A stretch of 64,000 nucleotides of DNA from Luscinia megarhynchos (GCA_034336665.1 JAPFBE010000003.1:39158360-39222359), one strand, 5' to 3'. Counted from the stretch's first letter, positions 13,101-23,130 are shown. Notes: generated by a model not told the origin, from the letters alone. Program-made: numbers and translations.

Positions 13101-16100
13101 TTCCCCAAAAGAGAGCACTGGCTGGACTGGGCGAGTGATAAGTATGATGTAAGTACTGGGGGAGCTTCTTGTGCTGTGACAGCCACTGACCCTCAGCTTC
13201 TCTCTGTCTGCTCTGATCCATTTCTTCATGCACTGGCCAAATAATTTTGAGCCTCTCCATCATTCAGTAGCTAATCTGGCCAAACTTCAGTGTTCTCCTG
13301 GCATTGCAGGTTATCACCTCAGCTCCTGTGGGAGAAGCAGAGCTGTGTGACTCAATGCTCTGTGTAATCATAGGCTGTCCAGGGAAATTCAAGGGAGATA
13401 AAAAAAAAAGACTTTCCCTTGCCAAACAAATATGAACACTTAAGTTTTTGTTAAGGAAAATAGCAAGCATTACCTTTCCTTCTCTGCTTCCTCTATCTCA
13501 TGGCTGCAGAGGGGAAAAGGGAAATGATGCTGCCTGTCATGATTAATGCACAGGGCCATAATACTTTTCTTGGTATATAACATCAGAATTATGTTTTGGA
13601 ATTTGAGTTTAAGTGGGTAAACACTGCATCCCCTCCAGCCTCAGTATAATTTTGTATCACAACTCTCAAAGCCTTGTATCCTATAGTTCCCAACTTGTCC
13701 CTTGCCTGCTATCCACTCTGCCCTGTTGCCAATGGCAGCACAAGCCTTAGTCTATCACCTTTATTTTCCTTTTGCCTGTATGCTTTGTTCTTATGTGAAA
13801 TTCCTCAGTTGCCTATTGTTTAAATGCCCCCTTCCTAGGAAAATAATGTGTCAATGAGTGCTGAATCTCATGCTGCCATCAGTGCACATGCAGAGAGGCC
13901 CAAGTCTCTCTGGTATCAGTCACCTTTAACCAGCAGCCCTTCCCACACACACAAGCAGACTTTGTACTATTTTAACAGAAATCATCAGATGTACCTATAA
14001 CATGCAAAGATGAATGTGTGGGTAAACATTACATGATGGGTTTTTACCTGTTGCTGTGATATGAGTAGCAGTCTGAAACCCTCCTTTTTTTCCCCTTCCT
14101 TTTTTAAACCAATTCCTCTTGTGCAATTTTTATTTTCTGCAGAAACGACTGATTGCTCAAACGAAGATGGTATTGAGGGTACTTTTCCTCTACATCCCTC
14201 TCCCCATGTTCTGGGCGGTTTTTGACCAGCAGGTAAAGTAGAAATGGTTTGGCTTGGTAATTAGCACTGTATCGTGTCAGTCTACATACTCTGAGGTCAC
14301 CAGACATAAAAGGTGCCTATGAGAGTGTGGAAAAACAAATTATCCTGGTTTTATTGCAAAAGGGTAGTCACTGAGCCATGTCGGTACAAGATGATCTGCA
14401 GCTGGGACAATCTCAGTTTATCTGAGTACACCCAGGACAAATTCAGTGACTGAGGCCTCTCCAAATCTTGTATCAGCCTGGGACTCGGGGGATGAAACAG
14501 TAATTTAAAGCTTCCTTAGTGCTAATGTTTCTTCAATTGTCAGTTGTCAGGTGAAATTTAGGGTCCTGGTGTAAATGAGCTGGAGAACCAGGGTTTAAAT
14601 GATCTGGATTTTTTGCTTAATCACTCACACCTTGTTAGAAATATCTTACACCTTCAAGCAGAACTATAAGCCTGTAATTCCTATTCATTTGGTGGACTAG
14701 GTGCTCAAGACTCACAAAAGCAGCATTCATAGTTAAGCACTGAAGTATGAATTTAGGAAGATGCTTGAGAGAACCAGGGGTTGCAAGCCTTATCCAAGTC
14801 AGATGGTAGGAAGTTTGGTCCAGACAGCTCTGCTGTGAAATTCAGAGCTCAGTACTCATCCCATGGGTAATATCTCGGGCAGTGCTGTGTCCTGGGTGGC
14901 TGAAGGTTCACACCACAGATGCAGTGGTATTGTTCTGATCTTATCCTGGGCTCAGGTCTCAAGTCTGCCCTGCTTGTCCCAGCTACAGGCAGGTTTTTGG
15001 GGCAAAGGGCTCCAGGCAGGTCAAGCCCAGCTTGTCTGCTTGCTCTGGGCTGTGTGGATGGATGGATGAGTGGGACATGTGGGCTGGGTGGCTTCTGTGC
15101 ACAGCACATGGCAATGCCATGCACAGGATGGCCCTGCCTTCTCTCCAGCTGATTTCTGCACCTAAGTTATTTTCTGCTGTATTTCACTAAACAAGTAAAT
15201 GAAGTGGAAAGAACCATGAGGCTCACTTTGTACAAAAGTTTACATTGCAGAGTAAGGATATTATCATAACAAGCTAGCTTTACTTTTTCTTGTATTGCAT
15301 GTCTTTTCCAACATTTCACTTATGACAACAATTCAAAAGAAACTTTAGAACCCTGATTTACTGTGACATCTAATTTTTTCTTCTCTTATTAAGGGGTCAA
15401 GATGGACACTGCAAGCCACAGCAATGAATGGAGATTTTGTAGGTTACTTTTTATTCATTTTTCCTTTAACTAACACTTTTGAACCCATTTTATTTGTTGT
15501 CACAATACTAAAAACCATTTATTTTTTTCTTCATCAGGGTTTTCAAATTCAACCAGACCAAATGCAGGTGCGTTAATTTTCTCTCTGCCAATTTCAGGTG
15601 TTTCTGAAATATTATATACCAATTGCTTTTATTTATAAAAAGCACTTTGAAAAATACTTACTTTTTGTCTCATGTTCATCTTCTCCAGATTGTGAATCCA
15701 ATCCTGATTGTTATAATGGTCCCAATTGTAGATTCTGTGCTTTATCCTTTAATCAAGAAATGCAAGCTGAATTTTACGTAAGTTGATGTTATTATCTGAC
15801 TTTAACAGAAGCTCATTTTTGTGGTTTGTTTAACTGGCTCTTCCAGCCTTAATGTAACAAGAGCAACCATTCAGCTAAGGATGAAAGAGAAGTGTATTTA
15901 AAATGGATTAATATTTTAAAGAAATTAAAATATAAAAAGCTCGGAATACTGCATATGGTATGTAGAGGCATCACAGATTAAAAGAGGAGAATCTAATAGA
16001 AGAGTAACAATGTCTTTCAGTTAAGGACAAAATCTTTTGATTGCAGTAGAGGTAATCTTGATTGTTGTCCATATCCCCTATGTCTACCACCTCTCATTCC

Positions 16101-19100
16101 TGAAGATTAGGAGGTAGAAATACAACATACATCCTTAGTATTTGTCATGTTTTGGGCTTAAAAGCAATTGAGACACAAGACATTTCCCCTTCTGCCTCAG
16201 TTAGGAATCTGGCTCACTGAGTACTTCTAGGTGGAGCTTTGGGGGCATTACACATTATTTTTCAATGTTGGTAATGAAGTGGCTAGCAGTTGCAAGAGTG
16301 CTTTGAGAGGCAGAAGAGATTACAGTTCTTAAAACAATTTTCAGAGAGCTAAGGTGCAATGCTGTTTTTCCTTACAGCTGTGAAAAATCTAGGGTCTGTG
16401 CTGTGCTGGAAACACTGTCATTCATTTGTGGATATTCTACACTGGATAAATGATGCCACAAATAAAATACATGCCTAAATATGTCCTAACAGCTTAACTG
16501 CATGCCAGTAGCTGTCTCCTAATTCAACAAATTTCCCTGATGGCTTTTGTTCAATCTTATTTTAAAATAGCAATATGGAGACAAGTTGTTACTCTTTTTT
16601 TAAAGGCATATCTTCTTGTCTCTTTCTTGTTTTATAGCTAACAGCTGTATTGGATTGGGCTTCTTCTTCCTGCAAAACCAGATATTTTTTCAGGAACCTA
16701 ATAATTGTGGTCAGTCATTGTTTGAGCCCAGCAGATGCAGGGTAACAGGTTATTAAGATGCTGCAGGAAAGATGTATTTCCTGATAGTGTAACTATGAAC
16801 TGAGAGGTACGCAGCTTAGCAGAACACTTTCTGTAATAACATCAGCCCCTTCAAATGGTGATAATGTGGTAGCTGTGGCCATTTGAGTTTTCCAGAGTGG
16901 AAAGAAAAAACAAGCAGCTGAAGCTTTGAATTGGCACTTCTCTTAAATCTCTCATGTCTTCTGTTGTATAGGCCCCTGAAGAAGATGACTGTGGGGATGT
17001 TCCTTGGCTCTTTGGCTTTCGTTGCTGCTGCCCTTGTGCAAGTGCAAATAGATGTAAGTTCAGCCACCTGCAGGTATTTTCTATTAATATTTAACTGTTA
17101 TTTCAGGAAAAAAAAGGTGTTTTTAAGGGGAAAATTAACCAAGACTCCTAAATTTGGTGCCAATCATCTAAGCATAGAAGTAGAGGGAGGAGAAATATAT
17201 TGCAATACTGTGGTTAGCATACTAAATTATCTAGCAACAAACACCATCCTGCAGAACATCACACTGCAGTTAATACAAATCATGCACTAAAGGCAACCTC
17301 AATCTTTAAACTGAGAAGAAAAGCTGAAAACCAGGCATTTGCTTCACCTACTAGAGGGCTGCTTTGTATGTTCAACCTCTTCTGATATTTAGACTGGAGG
17401 TGAAGTGTTACAGTCTGGGAAGCATCATCACAGCAGGAGCAAGGATGACATTTGTTGAAAGAAGGATTTGTCTCCCCTAACCTTCCTTGCCCCAAAGGGA
17501 GGTGCCTTGCTTGAACTTGCTAAAGCTTTCCCCTGTAGCTGAGATATTGGCAACACCTCTGGGTGGTGATCCATTGCATCCCAAGGACTGAACAGCTATC
17601 TAGAGGTGTCTGTTGTAGATGAGAGACTCCTTTCCTAAGGCAACTTGTGAGACCAGTAAAAAAACCTGATTTAAGTTTCATCTGCCAGGCAAATGCTGGT
17701 CTTCAACATGAAGTAATAAAGATTACAGTAATTATAGTAATTTTTCCATGTGACTTAGGGCACTGATTTTACTTTTTTTTTCTGTCCTATAGAAAACTTA
17801 CCCAGTTTTCCCTGCAGCTGGGCAAGCTCAAATCAAATTAATCAATGTGGGTGAAATTCCTGCAACAGTTCAGTTCCAGCCTCAACTTGACAGTGTGAAT
17901 ATAGCACCTAAAAGGGAGGTAAGTAAGGACAGATGTGAAATATTAAAAAATAATTAAAATAATTTAAGCTAAATAAAAAAATCAACGGAGTAAGTCAGAG
18001 TCATTCTTAACTATCTTCTAGGACTTTGTTACTCTATTAATGTTAATGATTTTCCCTTTTTTTGTATTGTGGAATGAATTGTTACTGAAAACACAGTGAC
18101 TGAAGAAATGGTAACTATGTCAATATTTGAAGTATTACTACTTTGTTTTGACAAGAGTAGGTTTTTTCCCAAGAAACTTTTATAAACTAAACAGTGACTT
18201 GGAAAATTTCTCCCTTGTTTAAAAGGTTCCATTTCCCAAAAGCAGCCCCTTCCTTCAGTAAATGTGCATTCAGCTCTAGTGAGTCACTGCTATTACTGTG
18301 AGGGACGACTTGCCTGAACAGGGAACTTCTTCTGTGGTTACATCACACATTAAGCTTCAAATTCTGCTACCAAAGAACTTTTTCTGGTTCTAATACAGTA
18401 TAGCATTGGTAGTTCTACTGACAGTAAAATATGGTGGCTCTGATGGATGTTTTTGATAAGGGTTCTTAGAAAGTGTGTTCTCTGATAGCCTGCAGTTCTG
18501 TTTCCCTTTAAGAGGGGAGATCCTACTGCAACCTCCTCCTCACATGGAAACAGAGTTGTGAGGAGAAGATAAGGGCACCCAAACTGTGTACTGACAGGGA
18601 ATTGATGTAACCATGGTACATAGCTGAAAATTAAAGGTATAGAATGCTCTGTTCCCTATTGTAGACAATTTGTCATCCAGATTTGAATTATAAAGTGCTT
18701 TTGATAATCCTGTAAAACAAAGGGCCTATTTTAGTGTAGCATTAACATGTTTATTAATCATTTAAGCATTTTATGTTGATTAAATGTGTTTTGAATATTT
18801 AAAACATGTCATTTCTACTTTTTGGAAAATACTGCATTGCATCTTATGCTAGTGCTACCTCTGTGGCTAAATAGAATTTTACTTGATGGTTATGGTAAGC
18901 CTGATTTATCTGGAGCAAGAAACAGGAAAACAAAAGAGCTATTCCTTAATGCTTGTGGGAGGCTCACGTATCTTTAAAGCATGTGTAACAGATTAAATTT
19001 ATAGAAAATAACAATCAAATGGAATTAATGCTTGATGTAGAAAACCAAATGAAAGGGGATGTTCATGATATCTGGCACTTCAGAAGTAATGTGTAACTTC

Positions 19101-22100
19101 TGACCCTCCCCAGAGTCTATAACATTCCCTCAAAAGTCTAGATAAATATGCAGTTGCACAGAAATCCATGGCAATTTGTCTTTGTAGACTGGCTACATGA
19201 TGTATGAGGCTTCTAAGCTGCAATCTGCACACATAAGTGCTGCACTTCTAAATGAAACGGTGCCTTTGGATCTGCTACAAAAGGAACGCTACACTTTGGC
19301 ATTTAAATGGGATGCACCAAACATCGGTTCTAATTTGGTAAGTCTGCTTATTTCTAAAGATAAAAGTTAATATTTTGACAACTATCTATGTGGAGTGTGT
19401 GAAGCTGAGAGGACAAGCTCTGGATAGCTTTTTTCCTTTGTCTTGTTTTCTGTCTCTCCTTGTCTCTGCTGTACTAGTTAAGGCTGGTGAGCTGCAGTGA
19501 GTACACCAGGATATCCTTTGAAAAAAAATTACCCATTTATTATGCACCTCAACAACTACCCTTTCCCCATACTTAGATGTATGGTCATACAGTGTTTTCT
19601 AGCAGATGTACTAGATGTGCTAGTAGGATCCTAAAGAGGAAGGTCTGGAGTCCTGCTCTGAAGCCTCTGTTAACTTGCACTTAAGAGAAGTAGTGCATAT
19701 TTAAGCTGTTCTCTGATATCAATGACATATCTTGATAATGGTCTCTTCCACCAGATATGGGACAACATCACGTCAAAACCAGAAAATGGAAAAAGTCTCG
19801 TCAGGTAGAGGTTTTTTTTGTGTCTAAATTTTGACTTTTGAGAGTGTGACTCTCTCCTCAATCTGTCTTTGGGTGGACTCTTCTTGTTGAAGTATAGTTC
19901 TCTATAGTGTAGGAACTCAACTCTTGCTGAACACGTCACTTGATGTCTTAGGGGATGGGATAACTTCTGAGTCATGGGTCAGTTTTCTTGCACACCTGGT
20001 CTAGGCATAATTTAGCTAAAATTGTAAGTGTACACTTTGTTGCATTGCCTAGACTTTTTTATTGGACAAATGACACGGATTCCACATCTATACCTCCTTT
20101 TTAATCTTGGATAAGAGGTATCTTCCTCCTTCTCCCCTCTCTGCTTTTCTTCTACATCTCCCACGTGCAGATCCATTGCCTACATTAGTAGGTACCTAAT
20201 GTGGTAGCTGCTCGCTTTTGATGTTCTCTTAAGGCAGTGGGCTGATGGGGGTCTAACTGGCTTTTTGTATTAGCTACGTTTTGAGGAGATTTACAGTTCT
20301 TTCCAAAATGTTAATTGATTTTTAAAAAAAAGGCATTAAATGGGATACTTGTTGTGCTGTCAATATATAATTAAAAGTAAAATCTGTATTCTTTGACTTA
20401 TGCATGTTTCATGTAGTTTCACTCTTCCATTTTAAAGGTTCATAAACAGTTTGTCTTTTGCTGTCAATGTTACTATGGGGGACACAGATTTTGGAGAACT
20501 GGATCCTCTTTCTGTCACTAATTACAGTTTCGTTCCAAAACCAGATGGGTAAGCATTTTCCTTTATCCTAATTTTATCTCCTAGACATACTTGTCCTTGG
20601 GAAAAGGGCACAGAGGTTTTTTTTTAAAATATGTAATACACACAATTGATGACATCTGTGGTCTGAACTGTGGGGTTTGGGTTTTTTCTTTTTCAGGTCA
20701 TATACCATTAATGTTTTAACACCTGAGGTTGCTTGTACAGCAGTTTCAAAGAAATTTGGATATGGCAGTGTTTATACCATTTCACTTGATTATGTGAGTT
20801 GCCACTGTTGTTGGATGGACAATATAGAATTACTTTCCATGTTGACACTTTAGTTAAAAAAAAACACTTGTAGAATTATTCCTCTTGTCTTTAATAATTT
20901 ATATGATAGAATTCTGGTAGTTTTAAACAGGATATAAAGCCATTGTTAATTATAAAAATAATGCTGGTTATGATAATATCATAATGTAAGAAGTCATGAT
21001 CATCACTAATGACCTTAAATCTTTAGCCCTGTTAGACACTACAGATTTGCATGAAGTCTGCTGTAAAAAAAGCTATACTTTATAATTAGGTATGCAGTGC
21101 TTCATGTGCAAGCATATTTGTTATTATATGTGCATTATATTTGTTATTTACTCTGAACTTTCTATATGATTATAGAACTGCTTAGGATTCCCTAACTGTG
21201 CACACTCATTATTACCGTTCCTAACATGCTTTTTTAATTTCCAGTGTGTTTCAAATCAACTTAGCATAACATACTTTGAAGATATTGCACCAAATACAGT
21301 CCATATGGCTTGGCAGATCCCTCAGTATTTTCTTCTGACATGTGCAGAAGTGTTGTTCTCTGTCACTGGGCTGGAGTTTTCCTACTCCCAGGTTGGTATT
21401 CTTCTTGTGTTAAGAATCTCAGTGAAAGATCTTCCATGATCTGTTCTTTTTAAGTGGTGGTTCTGTGCTGCTGCTTTGATCAGCTATGTCCCTCACAGCT
21501 CCTACAAGGATTGTATAGGCTGATGCAAGTTGGCCCTGTTTCACTAGGATTTGGTGTTTTCTATGAAGCTATGCTGAATCATATAATTTAAGGCTTGACT
21601 ACCAGTCATTAAATTTCCTTCTCACATGTGACTTTCCATTGAAAATAAGTGCAACTGTACTGCTGCTGTTAAACCAAACTGGAGAGCTCTCAAATATAAA
21701 ATGAGGAAGTACTGGCACTATCTCCACTCCAGTTTACTTCCTACAGCCTTTTTGTTAGCCTTTTATTAGTGTTTAATTATACACTTTGAATTCCTTTGTC
21801 TTCTGACTCCAGTTTATTAGCGTGTATTTCTTCTCTTAATTCTGAATCTAGAAACTGAAGTGATGGAAATGTTGTAAGGTGTGATTTGCTAGGTGATGTG
21901 TCATGTGTCATGTCATGTGTGCCACATGTTTCTGAGATATAAAATGCACCTGATAGTTACTCAGTGTGTGTAAAGTAAAAGGTGATATATTTAGTGTGCT
22001 CCTCAAAGCCTTCTCCAGACCTGTTTAGCTCTCTAGCAATTTTTAATGTCAAAAAGTAAATAAACAAATAGCCCAAACCACCACCAAAACCTACCAACAA

Positions 22101-23130
22101 AACCTCTTCCCTGCAGAGAAACAGGGTTTATTGTAAGGTAAAGAATGCAGTAAATTCATCAGAAAATAAGTGGTACTACCAAAACTTAAATGTCTGTCTC
22201 TACAGGCCCCATCTAACATGAAGTCAGTGCTGCAGGCAGGGTGGCTGCTGACTGTGGCTGTTGGTAACATAATTGTCCTTATCGTGGCTGGGGCATCCAC
22301 AATTGACAAGCAGGTAAGCATGCAAGGAGTAGATGTGCTATTATATTACACTCTTAGAAAGAGTTGTTAGTGGAGCTCCATAGTGAATTAAAATGGTTCT
22401 CTCAGAGAGGGAAGAGCTTGTGTCTGAAACAGCTCTGGCAGCCTCCAGTTTCAGCTAAATTAAATCAGAAGAGCATGGAACAGAGATGTTGAGGCTTTTC
22501 AGGTAGAGCTTCTGGTCTTGATTTCTGCCCACATTTGTGGTCACTAGGTCAGCTGTAAAAAATTTTAAGTGGAAGCAGAATCAGTGTCAGCCTGGTTTAG
22601 AGTGGCATTATCTGACCAAAAGGAAGGGGCTGAGTTGCCTTCTCAGTCTTTCATTCAGTTCCTCTAGGAAGAGGATGTTGCAGAATTTTTCAGCATTCAC
22701 AGATATTTTGTCTTTTCACTGAAGATAGAATGTTTAAAAAAGCCTCAATTCTGGGTTGCTTTAATATGTATTGTATGCATTAATACTTAGTCCTGTAAGC
22801 CATATGATACTTGTTATGTATACTCAGTTTCACATTTGGAATTTACTTCCTGAATACACTAAAATGGTGTAATACTCTTGACAAATGATTATTGATGATA
22901 AATTCTGCTTTTTTGTTTTTGTTTTTTGGTTTTTTTTGCAGTGGGCAGAGTATGTGCTGTTTGCTGCTCTGCTGTTAGTAGTTTGCATCATTTTTTCTAT
23001 CATGGCTTCTTTTTATACCTATATTGATCCAAATGAGATTGAAGCCCAGTTCAGTGAGGAAGAAAAGAAAGAACACGAGAAGGATCAAGATGACAATGAG
23101 AAGAGAGCTGAAGCTGATTCTCGAATGTAA
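1126..23130 (+). CDS. SLC15A1: SLC15A1 / PEPT1, proton-coupled oligopeptide transporter, 22 of 23 coding exons
   Basis: PEPT1 takes up di- and tripeptides with protons across the apical membrane of intestinal and renal epithelial cells (PTR2/POT family, major facilitator fold). The exons 1126-1145, 4039-4123, 4207-4348, 7032-7139, 7305-7404, 7649-7739, 9600-9683, 10618-10700, 13062-13148, 14143-14232, 15394-15438, 15538-15567, 15689-15777, 16972-17053, 17793-17918, 19188-19337, 19755-19804, 20438-20548, 20697-20793, 21245-21391, 22206-22313 and 22942-23130 join in one frame of about 704 residues. Seen in it: the proton-coupling motif [21 protein letters not shown] with the transport histidine (human H57); the family signature [20 protein letters not shown] (W294 equivalent); the conserved Arg in RVLFLYIP and Asp in [10 protein letters not shown] (R282/D341 pair); and GLEFSYSQ (E595). 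Twelve hydrophobic segments can be traced. A divergent ectodomain with N-glycosylation sequons lies between segments 9 and 10. The initiator exon is not located. Family assignment is certain; avian origin is inferred from the CR1 context. Confidence 0.97.
1146..4038 (+). other. SLC15A1 intron between coding exons 2 and 3
   Basis: The intron runs from gtaagtgttg to ccttcag. It contains the 16-bp hairpin at 1470-1506. The segment about 1480-2070 has overlapping open frames on both strands, none recognisable. No CR1 or LTR similarity was seen in the remainder. Confidence 0.7.
1470..1506. repeat. Perfect inverted repeat, 16-bp stem with 5-nt loop
   Basis: Left arm TGTTAATGACATGTGC (1470-1485), loop CTCAT (1486-1490), right arm GCACATGTCATTAACA (1491-1506). 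All 16 pairs match and pairing stops on both sides. It lies in the intron between SLC15A1 coding exons 2 and 3. No function is assigned; the stem is shorter than a typical microRNA precursor. Confidence 0.95.
4039..4123 (+). CDS. SLC15A1: SLC15A1 coding exon 3, start of TM1
   Basis: Acceptor ccttcag, donor gtatgt. Encodes [15 protein letters not shown] followed by [13 protein letters not shown], the first transmembrane helix with the E-x-x-E-R motif used in proton coupling throughout the PTR2 family. The exon ends after the first base of a codon. Confidence 0.97.
4207..4348 (+). CDS. SLC15A1: SLC15A1 coding exon 4, TM2
   Basis: Acceptor cctacag, donor gtgagt. Encodes the end of helix 1, then [20 protein letters not shown] and ADSWLGKF. 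The histidine of YHTF corresponds to human H57, which is essential for proton-driven transport. Confidence 0.97.
4349..7031 (+). other. SLC15A1 intron between coding exons 4 and 5
   Basis: Donor gtgagt to acceptor gacaacag. A short A-rich run occurs near 5831-5860 and an (AAT)n-like run at about 6834-6860. I see no gene or transposon fragment I can name. Confidence 0.7.
7032..7139 (+). CDS. SLC15A1: SLC15A1 coding exon 5, TM3
   Basis: Encodes [20 protein letters not shown] and SISELTGG..., helix 3 and the following loop. Phases on both sides agree with neighbouring exons: it completes AAG, and ends with AT of an isoleucine codon. Confidence 0.96.
7305..7404 (+). CDS. SLC15A1: SLC15A1 coding exon 6, TM4
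   Basis: Encodes [20 protein letters not shown] followed by [13 protein letters not shown]. The [17 protein letters not shown] block is one of the most conserved parts of the PTR2 family. Acceptor ttccag, donor gtgaaa. Confidence 0.97.
7649..7739 (+). CDS. SLC15A1: SLC15A1 coding exon 7, TM5
   Basis: Encodes [20 protein letters not shown] then [20 protein letters not shown] fits the PTR2 signature on helix 5. The exon ends one base into the next codon. Confidence 0.97.
7740..9599 (+). other. SLC15A1 intron between coding exons 7 and 8, with a CR1 copy
   Basis: Donor gtaaga to acceptor ctacttcag. The right part (about 9018-9422) is a CR1 3' end in the same orientation as the gene. The left part holds nothing recognisable. 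Confidence 0.75.
9018..9422 (+). mobile_element. CR1 LINE, 5'-truncated 3' end
   Basis: From 'TTTGGCCTGGAGAAGAGAAGG' through the stretch encoding remnants like RNHFFTLRV...[10 protein letters not shown], to GAGGTCTCTTCCAACC and TTCTGTGATA near 9420, the segment follows the CR1 consensus for the end of ORF2 and the short 3' UTR. It lies in sense inside an SLC15A1 intron. Many substitutions show it is an old, inactive copy. Recognition is from memory of the family consensus; the 5' edge is approximate. Confidence 0.88.
9600..9683 (+). CDS. SLC15A1: SLC15A1 coding exon 8, TM6
   Basis: Completes an alanine codon, then encodes [20 protein letters not shown] and ILMAVAL, the extracellular loop with paired cysteines and the start of helix 6. 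Donor gtaggt. Confidence 0.97.
10618..10700 (+). CDS. SLC15A1: SLC15A1 coding exon 9, end of TM6
   Basis: Encodes [20 protein letters not shown] followed by LEVSKCVG, the end of helix 6 and a basic cytosolic stretch. Acceptor attgtag, donor gtaagt. Confidence 0.96.
10701..13061 (+). other. SLC15A1 intron between coding exons 9 and 10, with an LTR-type repeat
   Basis: Donor gtaagt to acceptor tctcctcag. About half of it (about 11390-12479) resembles an avian LTR retrotransposon end. The flanks show nothing recognisable. Confidence 0.7.
11390..12479 (+). mobile_element. Degenerate avian endogenous-retrovirus LTR-like element (probably solo)
   Basis: Several blocks match a bird LTR consensus I recall, in order: a pyrimidine-rich start with 'gacagggcgtgg' (11450s), 'cacctgctccagcagaagc' (11720s), 'cactgaccttggtgtc', 'cttaaatatgtcatcacaga' (12330s), 'ttggctctgtcagacatg', and a terminal '...aatcaacaca' near 12479. 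No gag, pol or env coding remains are visible on either side, which suggests a solo LTR. The 172-codon frame at 12060-12578 inside it is fortuitous. Family name and exact edges are not certain. Confidence 0.55.
13062..13148 (+). CDS. SLC15A1: SLC15A1 coding exon 10, cytosolic loop
   Basis: Encodes [20 protein letters not shown] then LDWASDKYD, the large basic cytosolic loop between helices 6 and 7. It begins and ends on codon boundaries. Confidence 0.97.
13149..14142 (+). other. SLC15A1 intron between coding exons 10 and 11
   Basis: Donor gtaagt to acceptor ttttctgcag. I see no repeat or RNA gene in it. Confidence 0.7.
14143..14232 (+). CDS. SLC15A1: SLC15A1 coding exon 11, TM7
   Basis: Encodes [20 protein letters not shown] then [10 protein letters not shown]. 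It contains the arginine equivalent to human R282 and the tryptophan equivalent to W294 in the substrate site. Donor gtaaag. Confidence 0.97.
14233..15393 (+). other. SLC15A1 intron between coding exons 11 and 12
   Basis: Donor gtaaag to acceptor ttattaag. A slightly GC-richer part at 14860-15130 has open frames on both strands that are not recognisable. Otherwise nothing. Confidence 0.65.
15394..15438 (+). CDS. SLC15A1: SLC15A1 coding exon 12 (45 nt)
   Basis: Encodes [15 protein letters not shown], the conserved segment after helix 7 (human GSRWTLQAT). Acceptor ttattaag, donor gtaggt. Confidence 0.96.
15538..15567 (+). CDS. SLC15A1: SLC15A1 coding exon 13 (30 nt)
   Basis: Encodes [10 protein letters not shown], matching mammalian 'EIQPDQMQ'. 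It is a very short exon between tcatcag and gtgcgt, supported by phase and strong family match. Confidence 0.95.
15689..15777 (+). CDS. SLC15A1: SLC15A1 coding exon 14, TM8
   Basis: Encodes [20 protein letters not shown] then LIKKCKLNF. The aspartate of [10 protein letters not shown] corresponds to human D341, charge partner of R282. Donor gtaagt. Confidence 0.97.
15778..16971 (+). other. SLC15A1 intron between coding exons 14 and 15
   Basis: Donor gtaagt to acceptor gttgtatag. Contains no recognised element. Confidence 0.7.
16972..17053 (+). CDS. SLC15A1: SLC15A1 coding exon 15, TM9
   Basis: Completes a threonine codon, then encodes [20 protein letters not shown] and LVQVQID, helix 9. Donor gtaagt. 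Confidence 0.96.
17054..17792 (+). other. SLC15A1 intron between coding exons 15 and 16
   Basis: Donor gtaagt to acceptor gtcctatag. Nothing recognisable in it. Confidence 0.7.
17793..17918 (+). CDS. SLC15A1: SLC15A1 coding exon 16, start of ectodomain
   Basis: Encodes [20 protein letters not shown] and a further 22 residues. This begins the large extracellular domain between helices 9 and 10, known in mammalian PEPT1 as two immunoglobulin-like folds. Similarity to mammals is lower here. Phase 0 at both ends. Confidence 0.94.
17919..19187 (+). other. SLC15A1 intron between coding exons 16 and 17
   Basis: Donor gtaagt to acceptor tttgtag; AT-rich; no repeat family or RNA recognised. Confidence 0.7.
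19188..19337 (+). CDS. SLC15A1: SLC15A1 coding exon 17, ectodomain
   Basis: Encodes 50 ectodomain residues beginning [20 protein letters not shown]. It carries an N-E-T glycosylation sequon in LLNETVP. Acceptor tttgtag, donor gtaagt. Confidence 0.92.
19338..19754 (+). other. SLC15A1 intron between coding exons 17 and 18
   Basis: Short intron (donor gtaagt, acceptor ttccaccag) with nothing recognisable. Confidence 0.7.
19755..19804 (+). CDS. SLC15A1: SLC15A1 coding exon 18, ectodomain
   Basis: Encodes [16 protein letters not shown] plus two bases of an arginine codon. It aligns with the mammalian 'QKPEKGENGIRF' region and has an N-I-T sequon. The donor is gtagag, weaker than its neighbours, but the reading phase continues exactly into the next exon. 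Confidence 0.9.
19805..20437 (+). other. SLC15A1 intron between coding exons 18 and 19
   Basis: Donor gtagag to acceptor ttttaaag. No recognisable element. Confidence 0.68.
20438..20548 (+). CDS. SLC15A1: SLC15A1 coding exon 19, ectodomain
   Basis: Encodes [20 protein letters not shown] and further residues to VPKPDG. It contains N-V-T and N-Y-S sequons. The acceptor is ttttaaag and the donor gtaagc. Confidence 0.93.
20697..20793 (+). CDS. SLC15A1: SLC15A1 coding exon 20, ectodomain
   Basis: Completes a glycine codon and encodes [20 protein letters not shown] then [12 protein letters not shown]. The GSVYTI part matches the mammalian 'GSAYTY' segment. Donor gtgagt. Confidence 0.93.
20794..21244 (+). 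other. SLC15A1 intron between coding exons 20 and 21
   Basis: Donor gtgagt to acceptor atttccag; very AT-rich; no recognisable element. Confidence 0.7.
21245..21391 (+). CDS. SLC15A1: SLC15A1 coding exon 21, TM10
   Basis: Encodes [20 protein letters not shown] then [20 protein letters not shown] and TGLEFSYSQ. The glutamate of GLEFSYSQ corresponds to human E595 in the peptide-binding site. Donor gttggt. Confidence 0.97.
21392..22205 (+). other. SLC15A1 intron between coding exons 21 and 22
   Basis: Donor gttggt to acceptor ctctacag. A short run of overlapping CATGTGT-type words lies at about 21895-21930. Otherwise nothing recognisable. Confidence 0.7.
22206..22313 (+). CDS. SLC15A1: SLC15A1 coding exon 22, TM11
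   Basis: Encodes [20 protein letters not shown] then [16 protein letters not shown], nearly identical to mammalian PEPT1 helix 11. Donor gtaagc. Confidence 0.98.
22314..22941 (+). other. SLC15A1 last intron
   Basis: Donor gtaagc to a T-rich tract and gcag. Nothing else recognised. Confidence 0.7.
22942..23130 (+). CDS. SLC15A1: SLC15A1 last coding exon, TM12 and C-terminus
   Basis: Encodes [20 protein letters not shown] then [17 protein letters not shown] and an acidic/basic cytosolic tail, [20 protein letters not shown], ending DSRM and TAA at 23128-23130. Human PEPT1 ends QKQM; the tail is the least conserved part. Confidence 0.98.
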   Translation, partial: WAEYVLFAALLLVVCIIFSIMASFYTYIDPNEIEAQFSEEEKKEHEKDQDDNEKRAEADSRM

